Positions 51,001 through 59,211 are shown, numbered from the stretch's first letter. The stretch: DNA of 64,000 nt from Candidatus Hebobacterum abditum (GCA_029821875.1 JALGXW010000006.1:62001-126000); one strand, 5' to 3'. The notes: generated from the letters alone by a model not told the origin. Numbers and translations are program-made.

Positions 51001-51820
51001 GCTCTGTGCCGTTCTCGGCGAGGTGGACAACTTGATTGTTGTCCCGATCTGCCACCCAGCAGGTCCCATTGCTCGAATTCACTGAGACAGACACGGGTCG
51101 GTTGAAGCCATCGCCCCTCCACAGCTCCGCGCCGGCCGCCGACAAGTGAACCACCTGGTTGTTCAGGTGGTCAGCGACCCAACAGGAGCCGTCGACCTGG
51201 TTGACGCTCACCGCGAGGGGTCGGGAGAACCCCGATCCCCGCCAGAGCTCGGACGAATCACTGGACAGATGGACCACCTGGTTGTTGCCATAGTCGGCTA
51301 CCCAGCAGGAACCGTCGACCGAGTTGGCCGAAACACCACGAGGTGAGCTGAAGCCCGCGGTACGGGACAGCTCGGTGCCGTCGGCCGCCAGGTGCACAAC
51401 CTGGTTGTTGAATCTGTCGCCTATCCAACAAGAACCATCGCTGGTGTTGACCGAAGTGCCCCAAGGGCCGTCAAAGGCCGCCCCTTGCCAGAGCTCGGTT
51501 CCATCTTCGGCGAAATGCACCACGACGTCGCCGCCGTGATCGGCCATCCAGCAGGAGCCGTCGGCAGAGCCAGCGGACACTGTGCGCGGCCCTGTGAATG
51601 TACCGCCTCGCCAGAGCTCGATCACATCTTCGGCGCCGCACGTGCTGGCAGCGAAACCGACTACCAGAAAGACGAACAGCATCGCCGTCAGACTGCCGGA
51701 CTTGACTCGGATCAGTCTCGGCCTGTTCGCCGAGGCCCGTGAGGCGATTGCTGAATGTGACCTAGTCAGCATAGGGGAACGATGAATCCCCCTATCTGCT
51801 TGGCACAGTGAGTTGGTCAT
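48095..51820 (-). CDS. Large surface protein: propeller-like repeats, nine bacterial repeats, three SLH domains
   Basis: A 1241-residue exported protein. A signal/TM region (LTAMLFVFLVVGFAAS, about residues 45-60) is followed by seven tandem repeats of about 41 residues (CWVADxGNNQVVHLxxDGTELWRG). These probably form an NHL-like beta-propeller. Nine repeats of about 78 residues follow (List-Bact type, LPWSG...GWSGDLSGSDSP...). Repeats 3 to 7 each carry two cysteines. Three SLH domains close the C-terminus (HWALTSI, HWAYKHI, YWCFMHV, each ending in RxxMAVYI-like). SLH domains bind pyruvylated or other secondary cell wall polymers. ATG 51820 has GGGGGAAG upstream. A TTG two codons earlier is open. 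Confidence 0.88.
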   Translation of the reverse strand: MTNSLCQADRGIHRSPMLTRSHSAIASRASANRPRLIRVKSGSLTAMLFVFLVVGFAASTCGAEDVIELWRGGTFTGPRTVSAGSADGSCWMADHGGDVVVHFAEDGTELWQGAAFDGPWGTSVNTSDGSCWIGDRFNNQVVHLAADGTELSRTAGFSSPRGVSANSVDGSCWVADYGNNQVVHLSSDSSELWRGSGFSRPLAVSVNQVDGSCWVADHLNNQVVHLSAAGAELWRGDGFNRPVSVSVNSSNGTCWVADRDNNQVVHLAENGTELWRGGGFSGPRGVAVDESDRTCWVADFGNNQVVHLAPDGTELWRGGGFSIPRSVSVNQNDHTCWVADSGNGQVVHLASTRTLTLNGGNGQIAVDGVGRSLPYAEVFVKGTEVGLEAIPDATYEFSSWSGDLAGSDNPTAVTLDSDMSITAEFSKIYYTLDLQGVGNGTVFVDGVERALPWSALIAAGSLVALEAAPASCYEFAGWADDLSGSDSPTTITMDSPKLVTANFTKIQYALSLAGTGSGSVVVDGTTRTLPWSGDVDCGQVVVLEAVPDWCSEFISWSGDLTGSTSPTSVSMDSPVSITANFAPIEYTLSLSGVGEGSIVVDGTPVSLPWSGDFVCSTSVTLDVAPEPCWEFDSWSGDLSGAAAPKSLSMDGNKSVTATFTQIEHTLRITGSGDGAVRVDGLLQSLPWQDTYLCGATAIIEAVPDTCWMLENWSGDLSGGDSPVALTVDGDQSVQANFGQVTYTLSISGVGEGSILVDGVAHSLPWSGSVDCGSTATLEAVPDTCYRFDSWSGDLAGSDSPAAILVDSDKSITVTFDLLEYGLSLSGDQGGSVMVDGVEHALPWSGAFGCGTTVTLEAVPNTCWQFDGWTGDLSGSDSPVMLSIDGDKNVTATFSQIEYSLSVDGEGGSVIVDGVTQALPWSGAVLCGETVALEAVPDVHREFMGWSGDLSGSDNPTSIVVDSDKSVTVSFGWVSYALSITATGEGQVLVNGTPVALPWSQDYVYGTVVQLGAVAADGWKFSGWSGAVSGSASPVWVEVGGNTSVTATFIDLVTFLDIGDDHWALTSIAACVEAGIISGFPDGFYRPNLRVDRAAMAVYISRGLAGGNSGVPSGPLEASFPDVPADHWAYKHIEYAAVNAIVQGYGDGSYQPDRDVTRGQMSVFVARALVDPTGDEGLAGYTPPDGAAFPDVPTSYWCFMHVEYLFENEIVAGYPDGHYRPTGYVTRDQMAVYIARAFGLME
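48646..50750 (-). repeat. Nine tandem about 234-base repeats (List-Bact type)
   Basis: These encode about 78-residue units with a VDG...LPWS...LEAVP...SWSGDLSGSDSP...DKSVTATF pattern in the middle of the SLH protein. They probably form a rigid beta stalk. Confidence 0.85.
50750..51604 (-). repeat. Seven tandem 123-base (41-codon) repeats
   Basis: These encode the propeller-like part of the SLH protein. Conserved positions in each unit are Gly-Phe, Pro, Ser-Val, Cys-Trp-Val-Ala-Asp, Asn-Gln-Val-Val-His-Leu and Glu-Leu-Trp-Arg-Gly. Divergence between units is moderate. Confidence 0.85.
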
Positions 51821-52511
51821 GGCCAACTTCCCCCATCACTGTCAGTGAGGATGGCAGTCCTGCGCCCCCAGGCCAGGGTCTCTGCTGCAGACCTACCTAC
51901 TCCGGCACAGGAGCAACAATGAGGCCAACCTGCAGCCGCCCAGCGGCGTGATCGCCCTCCCCTTCATGGACGTATTCCACAAGAGAGCGCCGATCTGAGA
52001 GCAGACCAGTCGTCGGGCGCCTTCGTCGGCGAGGCGGTCAGAGCGGAAAGCTCGACGCGCGCTCTGCTAAGAGGGAGCGCCGGAATACGGCTGCAGTGCC
52101 GCCACTCGCGCCCTACCCGAGGCGTGTGGTAGCATCCATCTGAGTACGCAATCACAGGCCGGATTCGATCTCCCAGACGTCTGGCCCAAACACCAGGCGG
52201 GCTTCCACCGTCCTCGCACCCTGCGCGAGCTCGTGGCCAAGCGAGCTCTGCATATGCTGAGGAGAGATGCCGGCGCGCAGCGACGCGACAGTGAGTTCTG
52301 GGCTCTTAGGGGCAAATGAGTCTCTGGACGGCGCGCCAGGGACACCGGCTGACTGGCCGCTGACGAAACAAAGCTGTCGCCCTCCCATGCGCCGACACCC
52401 ACGCGCGGCAGAGGCGGCCGAGAGAACTGTGTCCCTCGGCAGCCCTCCTGCCCGCTTACGTCTGTCGGCAAGGCTATCTGCGACAGCCTTGCGCTGTCCG
52501 ACCCCGCGCCC
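51821..52511. other. Intergenic region, 691 bases, no clear gene
   Basis: Between two surface-protein genes on the same strand. It contains the palindrome TCACTGTCAGTGA (51836-51848), just upstream of the SLH protein's ribosome-binding site. A stem GCAAGGCT/AGCCTTGC (52468-52492) lies just after the end of the upstream gene. Open frames such as the minus-strand one at 52067-52471 have no ribosome-binding site and no recognisable sequence, so I treat them as chance. Confidence 0.5.
52468..52492 (-). terminator. Stem-loop after the 511-residue surface protein gene
   Basis: GCAAGGCT (52468-52475) and AGCCTTGC (52485-52492) form a perfect 8-base stem with a 9-base loop, 20 bases after the stop codon of the gene at 52512-54047. 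There is no T-run, so its strength as a terminator is uncertain. Confidence 0.4.
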
Positions 52512-54047
52512 TTAGGTCCCCTGGTCGTGATCCACGGGGACAGTGAGATAGTACGGCGCGGAGAGGTTGCCGGCCGTGTCTATGGCCATGAGGGTGATCG
52601 TATACTCGCGCACTTCCGTCGGGTGACTGCCGGAGCGCTCCGCGCGCAGCCACAGAGACTGCGGATCGTTCGGGTCGAGCACCCAATCGGGAGCATAGTC
52701 ACCGTCACCAGTGCCATCCTCCGGCTGGTTGCTGGAAACGCCGACCACGAACCAGACGGCGTAGGAATCGTCCACAACCGTCACATCCAGTGCCATCTCG
52801 ACCATCACGTGCTCGGGCGGCCACAGGTAGGCCGGAGTGGCTGTGGCGCTGACGATCACTGGCGCGTCCTCATCGATCACACCGGGCTCTGCGACCGATT
52901 GCTCGAGCCACTCGAGCAGAAGGTTGCCATCCCCATCCAGGATTGTCCCGCCCACGATGAATCCTGCGCCCAGGTCCAGGTTGCAGACGACGAAGGCGGT
53001 GTACTGACCCGGCAACAGTTCGTCGACGGGCCACTGCACATAGCCAGCGGGATCGAGGCCCGGGTAAGCAGGCAGCGGGGTCCCCGCAGGAAGCGGATCC
53101 AGCGACTGCAGGGCCTCGCCCTCCGGCAGCGCGAGAAGAGCCTCGCGTACATCAGGGGCAGGCACGATCTCGCCGTCGCCGTGTACAACCCATCGGTCGT
53201 AGAGCGCCAGCTCCAGATTCCCCTTCTGCAAGGCGGCCGTGACCTCGGAGATGAAGTTCGTCATCTGCTTGCCCGACTTCGCCCAGAACACGAGGGCCTG
53301 ATCCGGATCGCCGGCGAGGTACTCGTCCAGGCCGTCGTGCTTGTAGGCCGCCGCTCTCCCCAGCTTCTTGAGGAGGCTGTTGGCCGAAGGACCCGAGATG
53401 TCGCCAATGGCGCCATAGTACTCGACCTCAGCGATCAGCACATCGATGTCATCGTCGATGTCGGCGACACGGAGTTCGACCAGTCCGGCAAGCTCAGCGA
53501 GTTCCTCCGCCGTCAACTCGTACCCAGAGATCCCGAACTCGACATCTGCCAGGTCGATCACTGGGCCAGGGTCGCCTAGGTCGCCCAGGTCGTTCGTGAT
53601 CACGACAGTCAGGCAGCCTGGGTCTGGATAGTCATAGAACACCATGCCGCCGCCGGGCACGCCGTTCATTTGCTCGGGAACGAGCGGTGTCCCGTCGCCC
53701 CACTGGAGGTCTCGCAAACGGCAGCTACCGTCGGCAGTAGTCCAGGCAACCCGCACCCCCTCGCCGACCGGCACATGTGAGCCGTGATAGGTGATTGTGG
53801 TGGAATAGACGCCACCTATGACCTTGAAGCCGATCGTTGGCGGGCGCCACCCAGGCCGGTTAGCATACTCGCCGATGATGGACTCCAGTCCATTCGTGAC
53901 TGCCCGGACGGACGACCGCGCGACTGTTGTCACGTTCTTGCATTTGTAGACCTTGGTGTAGCCGGCCTGCCCCGGAACTGCGAGGCCCACTACGAACACC
54001 GCAACGAGTCCGATGACGAGCGTGAACTTCACTCTCCGTATACTCAC
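52512..54047 (-). CDS. Secreted surface protein with C-terminal Ig-like domain
   Basis: A 511-residue exported protein. The signal peptide (MSIRRVKFTLVIGLVAVFVVGLAVPGQAG) is followed by an unrecognised domain (about residues 30-190). A helical segment (about 180-300, ELTAEELAELAGLVELR, LLKKLGRAAAYKHDGL) comes next. The C-terminal about 110 residues have PVIVSATATPAYLWPPEHVMV, GVSSNQPEDGTGDGDYAPDW and LRAERSG, a well-known bacterial surface Ig-like module. The ATG has GGAGGCGGAG upstream. It is probably a cell-surface protein partner of the neighbouring SLH protein. Function unknown. Confidence 0.72.
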   Translation of the reverse strand: MSIRRVKFTLVIGLVAVFVVGLAVPGQAGYTKVYKCKNVTTVARSSVRAVTNGLESIIGEYANRPGWRPPTIGFKVIGGVYSTTITYHGSHVPVGEGVRVAWTTADGSCRLRDLQWGDGTPLVPEQMNGVPGGGMVFYDYPDPGCLTVVITNDLGDLGDPGPVIDLADVEFGISGYELTAEELAELAGLVELRVADIDDDIDVLIAEVEYYGAIGDISGPSANSLLKKLGRAAAYKHDGLDEYLAGDPDQALVFWAKSGKQMTNFISEVTAALQKGNLELALYDRWVVHGDGEIVPAPDVREALLALPEGEALQSLDPLPAGTPLPAYPGLDPAGYVQWPVDELLPGQYTAFVVCNLDLGAGFIVGGTILDGDGNLLLEWLEQSVAEPGVIDEDAPVIVSATATPAYLWPPEHVMVEMALDVTVVDDSYAVWFVVGVSSNQPEDGTGDGDYAPDWVLDPNDPQSLWLRAERSGSHPTEVREYTITLMAIDTAGNLSAPYYLTVPVDHDQGT

Positions 54048-54294
54048 TTCTCCGCCTCCTGTGCGTGAGGTTGCATCCGCATGCCGCGATGCCCTCAGAG
54101 CGCGAGGGTCGAGGTCGATTGTCGTCTGATCTGCGCCCTTCGGCGATGAGAGATGAGGCGAGCTGCTACAGTGCCTCGCCCCGAGCGCCGCACCCCCCTG
54201 ACGCGCCGACGGGACAGAAGATCGACCGCGACTGAACGCGCAGCCCCTGGTTTGCGCGACGTTGGAGGAGAACTGGTCTGCCTACGCGCGCGGG

Positions 54295-54315
54295 AGCACT
54301 GCCAGCGGCAGTGCT
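54295..54315. repeat. Perfect 9-base inverted repeat with a 3-base loop
   Basis: AGCACTGCC (54295-54303), loop AGC, GGCAGTGCT (54307-54315). It lies in the 911-base gap with no gene nearby. It could be an operator or an RNA hairpin. No T-run follows. Confidence 0.5.
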
Positions 54316-54853
54316 GGCGACCAGGCCAGCTCAGCGGCCCCTGGGACGAACGAGCCGACTGTCGCCATGATCGGCTCACAACGCCCTCACCTCCTACGTC
54401 GCGCCCCATGAGTATTGGCATTCTACCCCCTTGCCAGGACATCCTTGTGCAAGTCGGCACTATTTCCTGCTGCGACATCCCGACCCTCAGTCACAGGAGG
54501 GCGCCAGGGCGGCCGCGCCCGAGAGGGCCGATGCGAGAGCGTCCGATGCCAGGCCGTGTGTTCGCGCTGACTGGCCGCGTGGCAGCCCAGAACCGAGGTC
54601 AGGGCACTACCGATCATGGCTTGCCTCAGCAGCGGCCGTCATCTCCTGAGGGATGGAACGCTTGCCCCTCCCCTGCTCGCCCAACGCGCGCCCATCACCG
54701 GAATGCGCAGATGCCTTCTCCGCTGGAGAATCGCTTCCCTGCCGCCGTGACATGGCGGCGACTCCTTCTGCAACAGGGGCTGCGAAGCTCGACTTGCCGC
54801 CTGGCTCCTGAACTCCCCCCTCAGGTGTCCGCAGTCGCCAACTCCAGCCTCAG

Positions 54854-54882
54854 TTGCCCGCCTCTGTGACCTGTGCTAGAAT
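54854..54882 (+). promoter_or_regulatory. Strong candidate promoter of the polysaccharide export operon
   Basis: TTGCCC (54854-54859), 17 bases, TAGAAT (54877-54882). It lies about 77 bases before the start of the ABC permease gene at 54959. Confidence 0.6.
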
Positions 54883-54958
54883 GGGATTGTGGGCTCGATC
54901 GCGGTGACGAGGGGCCCACAAGCTTGAGGGCACAGCAACGAGACGAGCCGGATTCAAC

Positions 54959-55753
54959 ATGCTTTCCTTCGTCCTCGATACCTGGCGGAGCCGGGGAGTA
55001 GTCGCGCACTTTGTCGGCGTTCAGTTGACGACCAGTTACCGCACCAAGTCGCTGGGCTTCCTATGGGCGCTACTGGATCCGCTACTGTTCATGTGCGTCT
55101 ACTACATCGTGTTTGGCCGCATCATAGCCATGCGTCCGCTCTCCTTCATGATCCACCTTTTCGTCGGCGTGATTGCCTTTCGTTTCCTCCAGGGCTCGGC
55201 CGCGCAGGCCGCTGGCGTGTTGCGCGCACACGGCGGGCTGATCAAGGAGATCCGTTTCCCGAAGGTCGCCTTACCGCTCTCCGTGATCATCGCGCGCCTC
55301 TTCGACTTCGGGGCTGGCTGGCTCATCGCCATCCCGCTCGGATTCGCGTTCGGCTACCCACCTACTCTGTACTGGCTTGCGATCCCGCTCTTCGTAGCGA
55401 TACAAATCCTGTTCGTTGCCGGCTTCTCACTTGTCACAGCCTACATCGGGCTGTTCTTCGCCGACGTCGAGAACATACTCGGTGTGCTGCTGCGACTGTG
55501 GTTCTACCTGTCGCCAGTGCTGTACGGGCTGGAGTTGGTGCGGCAAAGGACGGAGGGCTCGCCGCTTCTCTATCGGCTCTACCTTTTGAACCCAATGGTC
55601 AGCATCGTTGAGTGCTATCAGGCCTGCGTACAGCGGGCCCAATGGCCAGCCGTGCAGTTCGTCAGCTACGCACTCGTGTCGTCGATCGCCACGTTGCTGA
55701 TCGGCGTGCTCGTCTTTCGTAGGATGGAGGGTCAGATTGCGAAGTACGTATGA
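54959..55753 (+). CDS. wzm: Polysaccharide ABC exporter permease (Wzm/RfbA type)
   Basis: A 264-residue ABC-2 permease with six hydrophobic segments. The N-terminus RSRGVVAHFVGVQLTTSYRTKSLGFLWALLDPLLF is typical of teichoic-acid and O-antigen exporters (TagG/Wzm). It moves lipid-linked polysaccharide across the inner membrane. The ATPase is encoded 55 bases downstream and the glycosyltransferases after it. The ATG at 54959 has a weak ribosome-binding site. Confidence 0.92.
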   Translation: MLSFVLDTWRSRGVVAHFVGVQLTTSYRTKSLGFLWALLDPLLFMCVYYIVFGRIIAMRPLSFMIHLFVGVIAFRFLQGSAAQAAGVLRAHGGLIKEIRFPKVALPLSVIIARLFDFGAGWLIAIPLGFAFGYPPTLYWLAIPLFVAIQILFVAGFSLVTAYIGLFFADVENILGVLLRLWFYLSPVLYGLELVRQRTEGSPLLYRLYLLNPMVSIVECYQACVQRAQWPAVQFVSYALVSSIATLLIGVLVFRRMEGQIAKYV

Positions 55754-55808
55754 CAGGGCATCGAGTCTGTGCTCGTCGCTCCTGCCGACATCGCAGGAGG
55801 CGCCTGTT

Positions 55809-56561
55809 GTGGTAGACGACGTATGGCTCAAGTTCCAGCTGCAGTACTACCGGAAGCGTAATACGCTGCGGAGGACCGCGGTGACGCGGCTGTCCTCGCT
55901 TCTCCGGGGGCAGTGGGGCGAGAAGCGAAAGGACGAATTCTGGGCACTCCGAGGCGTGACCCTCAGCGTCCCGCAAGGCGAGGTGTTGGGACTCGTGGGT
56001 CCCAATGGGGCTGGCAAGAGCACGCTTCTTCGCGTCATCGCGGGGATCTACGCGCCGGACCACGGCCGAGTGACAGTGTGCGGGACAGTGGCTACGCTGC
56101 TGTCATTCGGCGCTGGCTTTGACCTTCGGCGTCCCGGCAGAGAGAACATCTACAAGAACGCCACACTGCTTGGACTCACCAGAGAGTGCATTGATGATCG
56201 GGCGGATGCCATCGTGGCGATGAGCGGACTTGGTAAGTTCATCGATGCGCCTGTCATGACGTACTCCGCGGGGATGCGGGCGAGACTCGGTTTCTCCATT
56301 GCCGTAAACGTGGATCCCGATGTGCTGCTCATTGATGAGGTGGTCGGAGTGGGGGATGAGAGGTTCCGCGCCCGGGTGGGGAACATCTTCGATCGGCTCG
56401 CCAGCAGTGGTCGGACGATCGTATTCGCCACGCACTCGCTGGCACTGCTTGAGCAGTACTGCACTCAAGCCGTATGGATAGAGGAGGGCCAGGTGCGTCT
56501 GCAGGGCGCGCCGTCCGAGGTGGCGAAGGAGTATCTGTCTGCCGCGAAGACGGAAGAATGA
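55809..56561 (+). CDS. wzt: Polysaccharide ABC exporter ATPase (Wzt/TagH type), no C-terminal domain
   Basis: A 250-residue ATPase. Walker A GPNGAGKST (residues 64-72), signature YSAGM (151-155) and Walker B LLIDEVVGVGD (172-182) are present. The long N-terminal extension before the first strand is typical of Wzt/TagH. The frame opens at 55737, inside the permease gene, but AGGAGG (55795-55800) followed by GTG 55809 marks the start. It lacks the C-terminal carbohydrate-binding domain of longer Wzt proteins, so it probably exports without reading the glycan end. It overlaps the next gene by 4 bases (ATGA). Confidence 0.93.
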   Translation: MVDDVWLKFQLQYYRKRNTLRRTAVTRLSSLLRGQWGEKRKDEFWALRGVTLSVPQGEVLGLVGPNGAGKSTLLRVIAGIYAPDHGRVTVCGTVATLLSFGAGFDLRRPGRENIYKNATLLGLTRECIDDRADAIVAMSGLGKFIDAPVMTYSAGMRARLGFSIAVNVDPDVLLIDEVVGVGDERFRARVGNIFDRLASSGRTIVFATHSLALLEQYCTQAVWIEEGQVRLQGAPSEVAKEYLSAAKTEE

Positions 56562-59209
56562 GCGACAGAGGTAGTTCCGACAAGGGGCCGGACGGGGTGT
56601 CGGGGGCCCCGTCTGACCGAGACAGCGCTCCGAGCGTTCGTCACCGGTCATCACCGGTGTCAGGTCCCGCTGAGGATGCTGGCGCGACCGATCTGCTGCG
56701 CCGCGCTGACCCGTGTGAGTTCGATCTCAGCTTCGACATCTTCCAGCGGTATGCAGCTGTTGCGCACCTCATCCAAGCATCGGCCGGCAACATGGCCGAG
56801 CGTCGGCTGCGAGTCCTGGACGTGGGCTCAGGCAGCGACGACTTCCTGCGGCGGTTCCTGCCTGAGGCCCGGTTCGAGGTCTACTTCCTTGACAAGGGGA
56901 TGTCCCCCGAGAGAGCCAGAGAGCTCCACTTCGTCCGAGGCGACGCTGTGTGTCTTCCCTTCACGGCTGGGTTCTTTGACATGACGTGCTCTATCGACCT
57001 TCTCGAACACCTGTTGCCGGCAGATCGCTGCCGAGCGATCGACGAGATGGTTCGGGTCACAAGGGGAGCAGTTGTCATCGCTGCGCCATGTGCAGAGGAC
57101 GGGGTGGCTTTCTACGAGCAACTCGCGAACTCCGTGTACAAGGCGTACTTCGGCGAAGACAACAAGTGGCTTGCAGAACACCGCGACCTCAACCTGCCGC
57201 GTGAAGGTGACATTCTGGAGTATATGCGGCGCAGGCATGGTTGCCGGGGGCGGGTCTTTCCCAATGGCCATCTTCCTCGCTGGAGCCAGATGATCGCCTT
57301 CAACCTGATACTGCGTCGCACGCAGAGCTTGGCCGATTACGCCGCGCTTGTGAGTCGCTTCTACAACCAGCACCTTTATGACTACGACAACAGGGGGCCG
57401 TGCTACCGCCGCGTCTTCCTGCTCGGCGGGCCCGACCACGTGACTCTTCCGTGCCGGGAGGAGGACGCAGACTACCAAGAGCACTACGCGCAGCTAAGGC
57501 AGTTCGTCCAGCTGGGATATGAGATGCTCGGCATCCTGCCCTCCATACGGGCAGCGGGTGGCGTCCGCGAAGTCAAGGAGGCTCTGGAGGACGATCTGTC
57601 TCGGACTCGGGCCGAAGCGTCAGAACTGCGGACCGAGCTGTCGCGGGTTCGGGCCGAGGGGCAGCAGGCGGAGCGCAGAGCATCAGAGCTGCGGGCGGAG
57701 CTGTCGCGGGTCCGGGCCGAAGGGCAGCAGGCAGAGCGCAGAGCGTCAGAACTGCGGACCGAGCTGTCGCGGGTTCGGGCCGAAGGGCAGCAGGCAGAGC
57801 GCCGAGCAGCGGACCTGCTGCGCGATCTGGCGGCCAGCCGGAACGAGAGCGAAGCTGCTCTGAGGGAAGCCGGTGCACGGCTGAGCGAATCCGAGGCGGA
57901 GCTGTCGTCGTTGAGAGGGGAGGCTGGACGTCTGCAGAGCGAACTGGAGGAACAGAATCGGCAGACCGCGAAGGCGCGGGCCGTTGCGCAGCGGCAAGAG
58001 GCGCGCGTGAGAAGGGTCCTCGCCTCCCGGACGTACCGCGCCGGCCAAGTTGTCCTGTTCCCATTCACGTTGGCCCGCGCTGCGCTCCGCGCCGGCGCCA
58101 GAACGAGCCTTCGACCGGGCCTGGGCAAGGATGCGGCACGCGTAGTGCAGTACACGCCGACGGACCCGCAGAATCCCTACTACACGGTCACACTGCGGGC
58201 CCTCGAACGTCTGGGCTGGTCAGTTGCGTGTCAGGACGACACCGAAGCCATTCTCAGACGAATTCGACGCGAGGCCGACGCGCGGTTTCTCGTGCTCTTC
58301 CATCAGTTTGACCCATACATTCATCCCGCGAGGGGACGCTCCGGGCGCGAACGTGCGGACGCGCTCATGAGGGATATGCGGCAGATCAAGCGGGCGGGGG
58401 GCGCTCTTGTCTGGACGCTTCATAACTACCTTCCGCACGATGCAACTTCCGAGGAAGTGGAGCAGGAGTTGCGGCTGCGCAGGTTTGTGAGGACGCACTT
58501 CGACGCAGTTATCGTGCTCAACGAGGCGGGCCGAGCTGAAGCTCGGCGGTTCTTCCCAGACGACATGATAGCGCTCGTGCCTCATGTGAGCTTCAAGGAC
58601 GTCCACGGCCCGAGGGTGTCTCGCGAGGAGGCGCGGAGCAGGTTCGGGTATCCGAAGGACGCATTCTTCTTCGGGAGTTTCGGGGCAATCCGACCCTATA
58701 AAGGTCTGGAGCTGGTCATCGACGCGTTCCGAGACATTGGGCAGGACGAGGCGCGACTTCTCATCGTTGGCGGCGCGAAGGATCAGGACTATGTCCATTC
58801 CCTGCGTCGCCGCGCGGGTGAGGATTGTCGAGTCATCATCCGTGCCGGCCCTGCGGTACCCAGCGCGGACATACCGATCTGGCTTGGTGCCATGGATGTG
58901 GCTGTGTTCGGCTTCACCTCGATCCTCACCTCCGGGTCGGTCATCCTGGCTCTGTCCTACGGGCTGCCGGTCATCGCGCCCAACGTCGGCGGTATCTCTG
59001 AAGTGGTCATCCACGAGGAGAATGGCCTACTGTACGAGGACAACAGCGCCGACTCGCTTCGGCAGGCGATGCAGTCAACGGTTGGCCACCCACTGCTACC
59101 TCACATGCAGTACATGGCAAGGCCATCTCTGGACGAGGTATCCGCGGACAACGTGGCGCGCCAGATGCAGGAGGTGTTCGCCCGAGTTCTGGACGTCTCG
59201 CGAAGCTGA
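56558..59209 (+). CDS. Methyltransferase - coiled-coil - glycosyltransferase fusion protein
   Basis: An 883-residue protein. Residues about 60-200 form a class I SAM methyltransferase (VLDVGSGSDDF, motif I at 87-94; DMTCSIDLLEHL). Residues about 345-490 form a long coiled coil containing three 21-residue units. Residues about 520-883 form a GT4-like glycosyltransferase (FGAIRPYKGLELVIDAF; LALSYGLPVIAPNVGGISEVV). ATG 56558 overlaps the Wzt stop. The longer frame from 56474 is inside wzt. It probably acts on the exported glycan. By analogy with WbdD-type rulers, it might limit chain length, but that is inference. Confidence 0.88.
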   Translation: MSDRGSSDKGPDGVSGAPSDRDSAPSVRHRSSPVSGPAEDAGATDLLRRADPCEFDLSFDIFQRYAAVAHLIQASAGNMAERRLRVLDVGSGSDDFLRRFLPEARFEVYFLDKGMSPERARELHFVRGDAVCLPFTAGFFDMTCSIDLLEHLLPADRCRAIDEMVRVTRGAVVIAAPCAEDGVAFYEQLANSVYKAYFGEDNKWLAEHRDLNLPREGDILEYMRRRHGCRGRVFPNGHLPRWSQMIAFNLILRRTQSLADYAALVSRFYNQHLYDYDNRGPCYRRVFLLGGPDHVTLPCREEDADYQEHYAQLRQFVQLGYEMLGILPSIRAAGGVREVKEALEDDLSRTRAEASELRTELSRVRAEGQQAERRASELRAELSRVRAEGQQAERRASELRTELSRVRAEGQQAERRAADLLRDLAASRNESEAALREAGARLSESEAELSSLRGEAGRLQSELEEQNRQTAKARAVAQRQEARVRRVLASRTYRAGQVVLFPFTLARAALRAGARTSLRPGLGKDAARVVQYTPTDPQNPYYTVTLRALERLGWSVACQDDTEAILRRIRREADARFLVLFHQFDPYIHPARGRSGRERADALMRDMRQIKRAGGALVWTLHNYLPHDATSEEVEQELRLRRFVRTHFDAVIVLNEAGRAEARRFFPDDMIALVPHVSFKDVHGPRVSREEARSRFGYPKDAFFFGSFGAIRPYKGLELVIDAFRDIGQDEARLLIVGGAKDQDYVHSLRRRAGEDCRVIIRAGPAVPSADIPIWLGAMDVAVFGFTSILTSGSVILALSYGLPVIAPNVGGISEVVIHEENGLLYEDNSADSLRQAMQSTVGHPLLPHMQYMARPSLDEVSADNVARQMQEVFARVLDVSRS
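57617..57805 (+). repeat. Three tandem 63-base repeats encoding three heptads each
   Basis: The copies are 57617-57679, 57680-57742 and 57743-57805. Copies 1 and 3 differ at three bases and copies 1 and 2 at seven. Each encodes a 21-residue unit of the pattern xSELRxELSRVRAEGQQAERR. Twenty-one residues are exactly three heptads, so copy-number change would keep the coiled-coil register. Confidence 0.9.
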
Positions 59210-59211
59210 AG

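Larger units (their letters stand above)
54048..54958. other. Intergenic region, 911 bases
   Basis: The largest gap in the window. It holds a perfect 9-base inverted repeat (54295-54315) and the promoter of the export operon (54854-54882). A + strand frame at 54153-54869 is Arg/Pro-rich, has no ribosome-binding site and resembles no family, so I do not call it a gene. Confidence 0.55.

Noticed and set aside
50750-51604. Tandem repeats that could suggest a CRISPR array
   Set aside because: The repeats are in-frame, 123 bases long, diverged and coding for a beta-propeller. There are no unique spacers or cas genes.
52067-52471. 134-codon minus-strand frame between the two surface-protein genes
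   Set aside because: No ribosome-binding site and no resemblance to a protein family. The composition is like shadow frames.
54153-54869. 238-codon + strand frame in the 911-base gap
   Set aside because: No ribosome-binding site, Arg/Pro-rich composition, no recognisable domain. Treated as non-coding.
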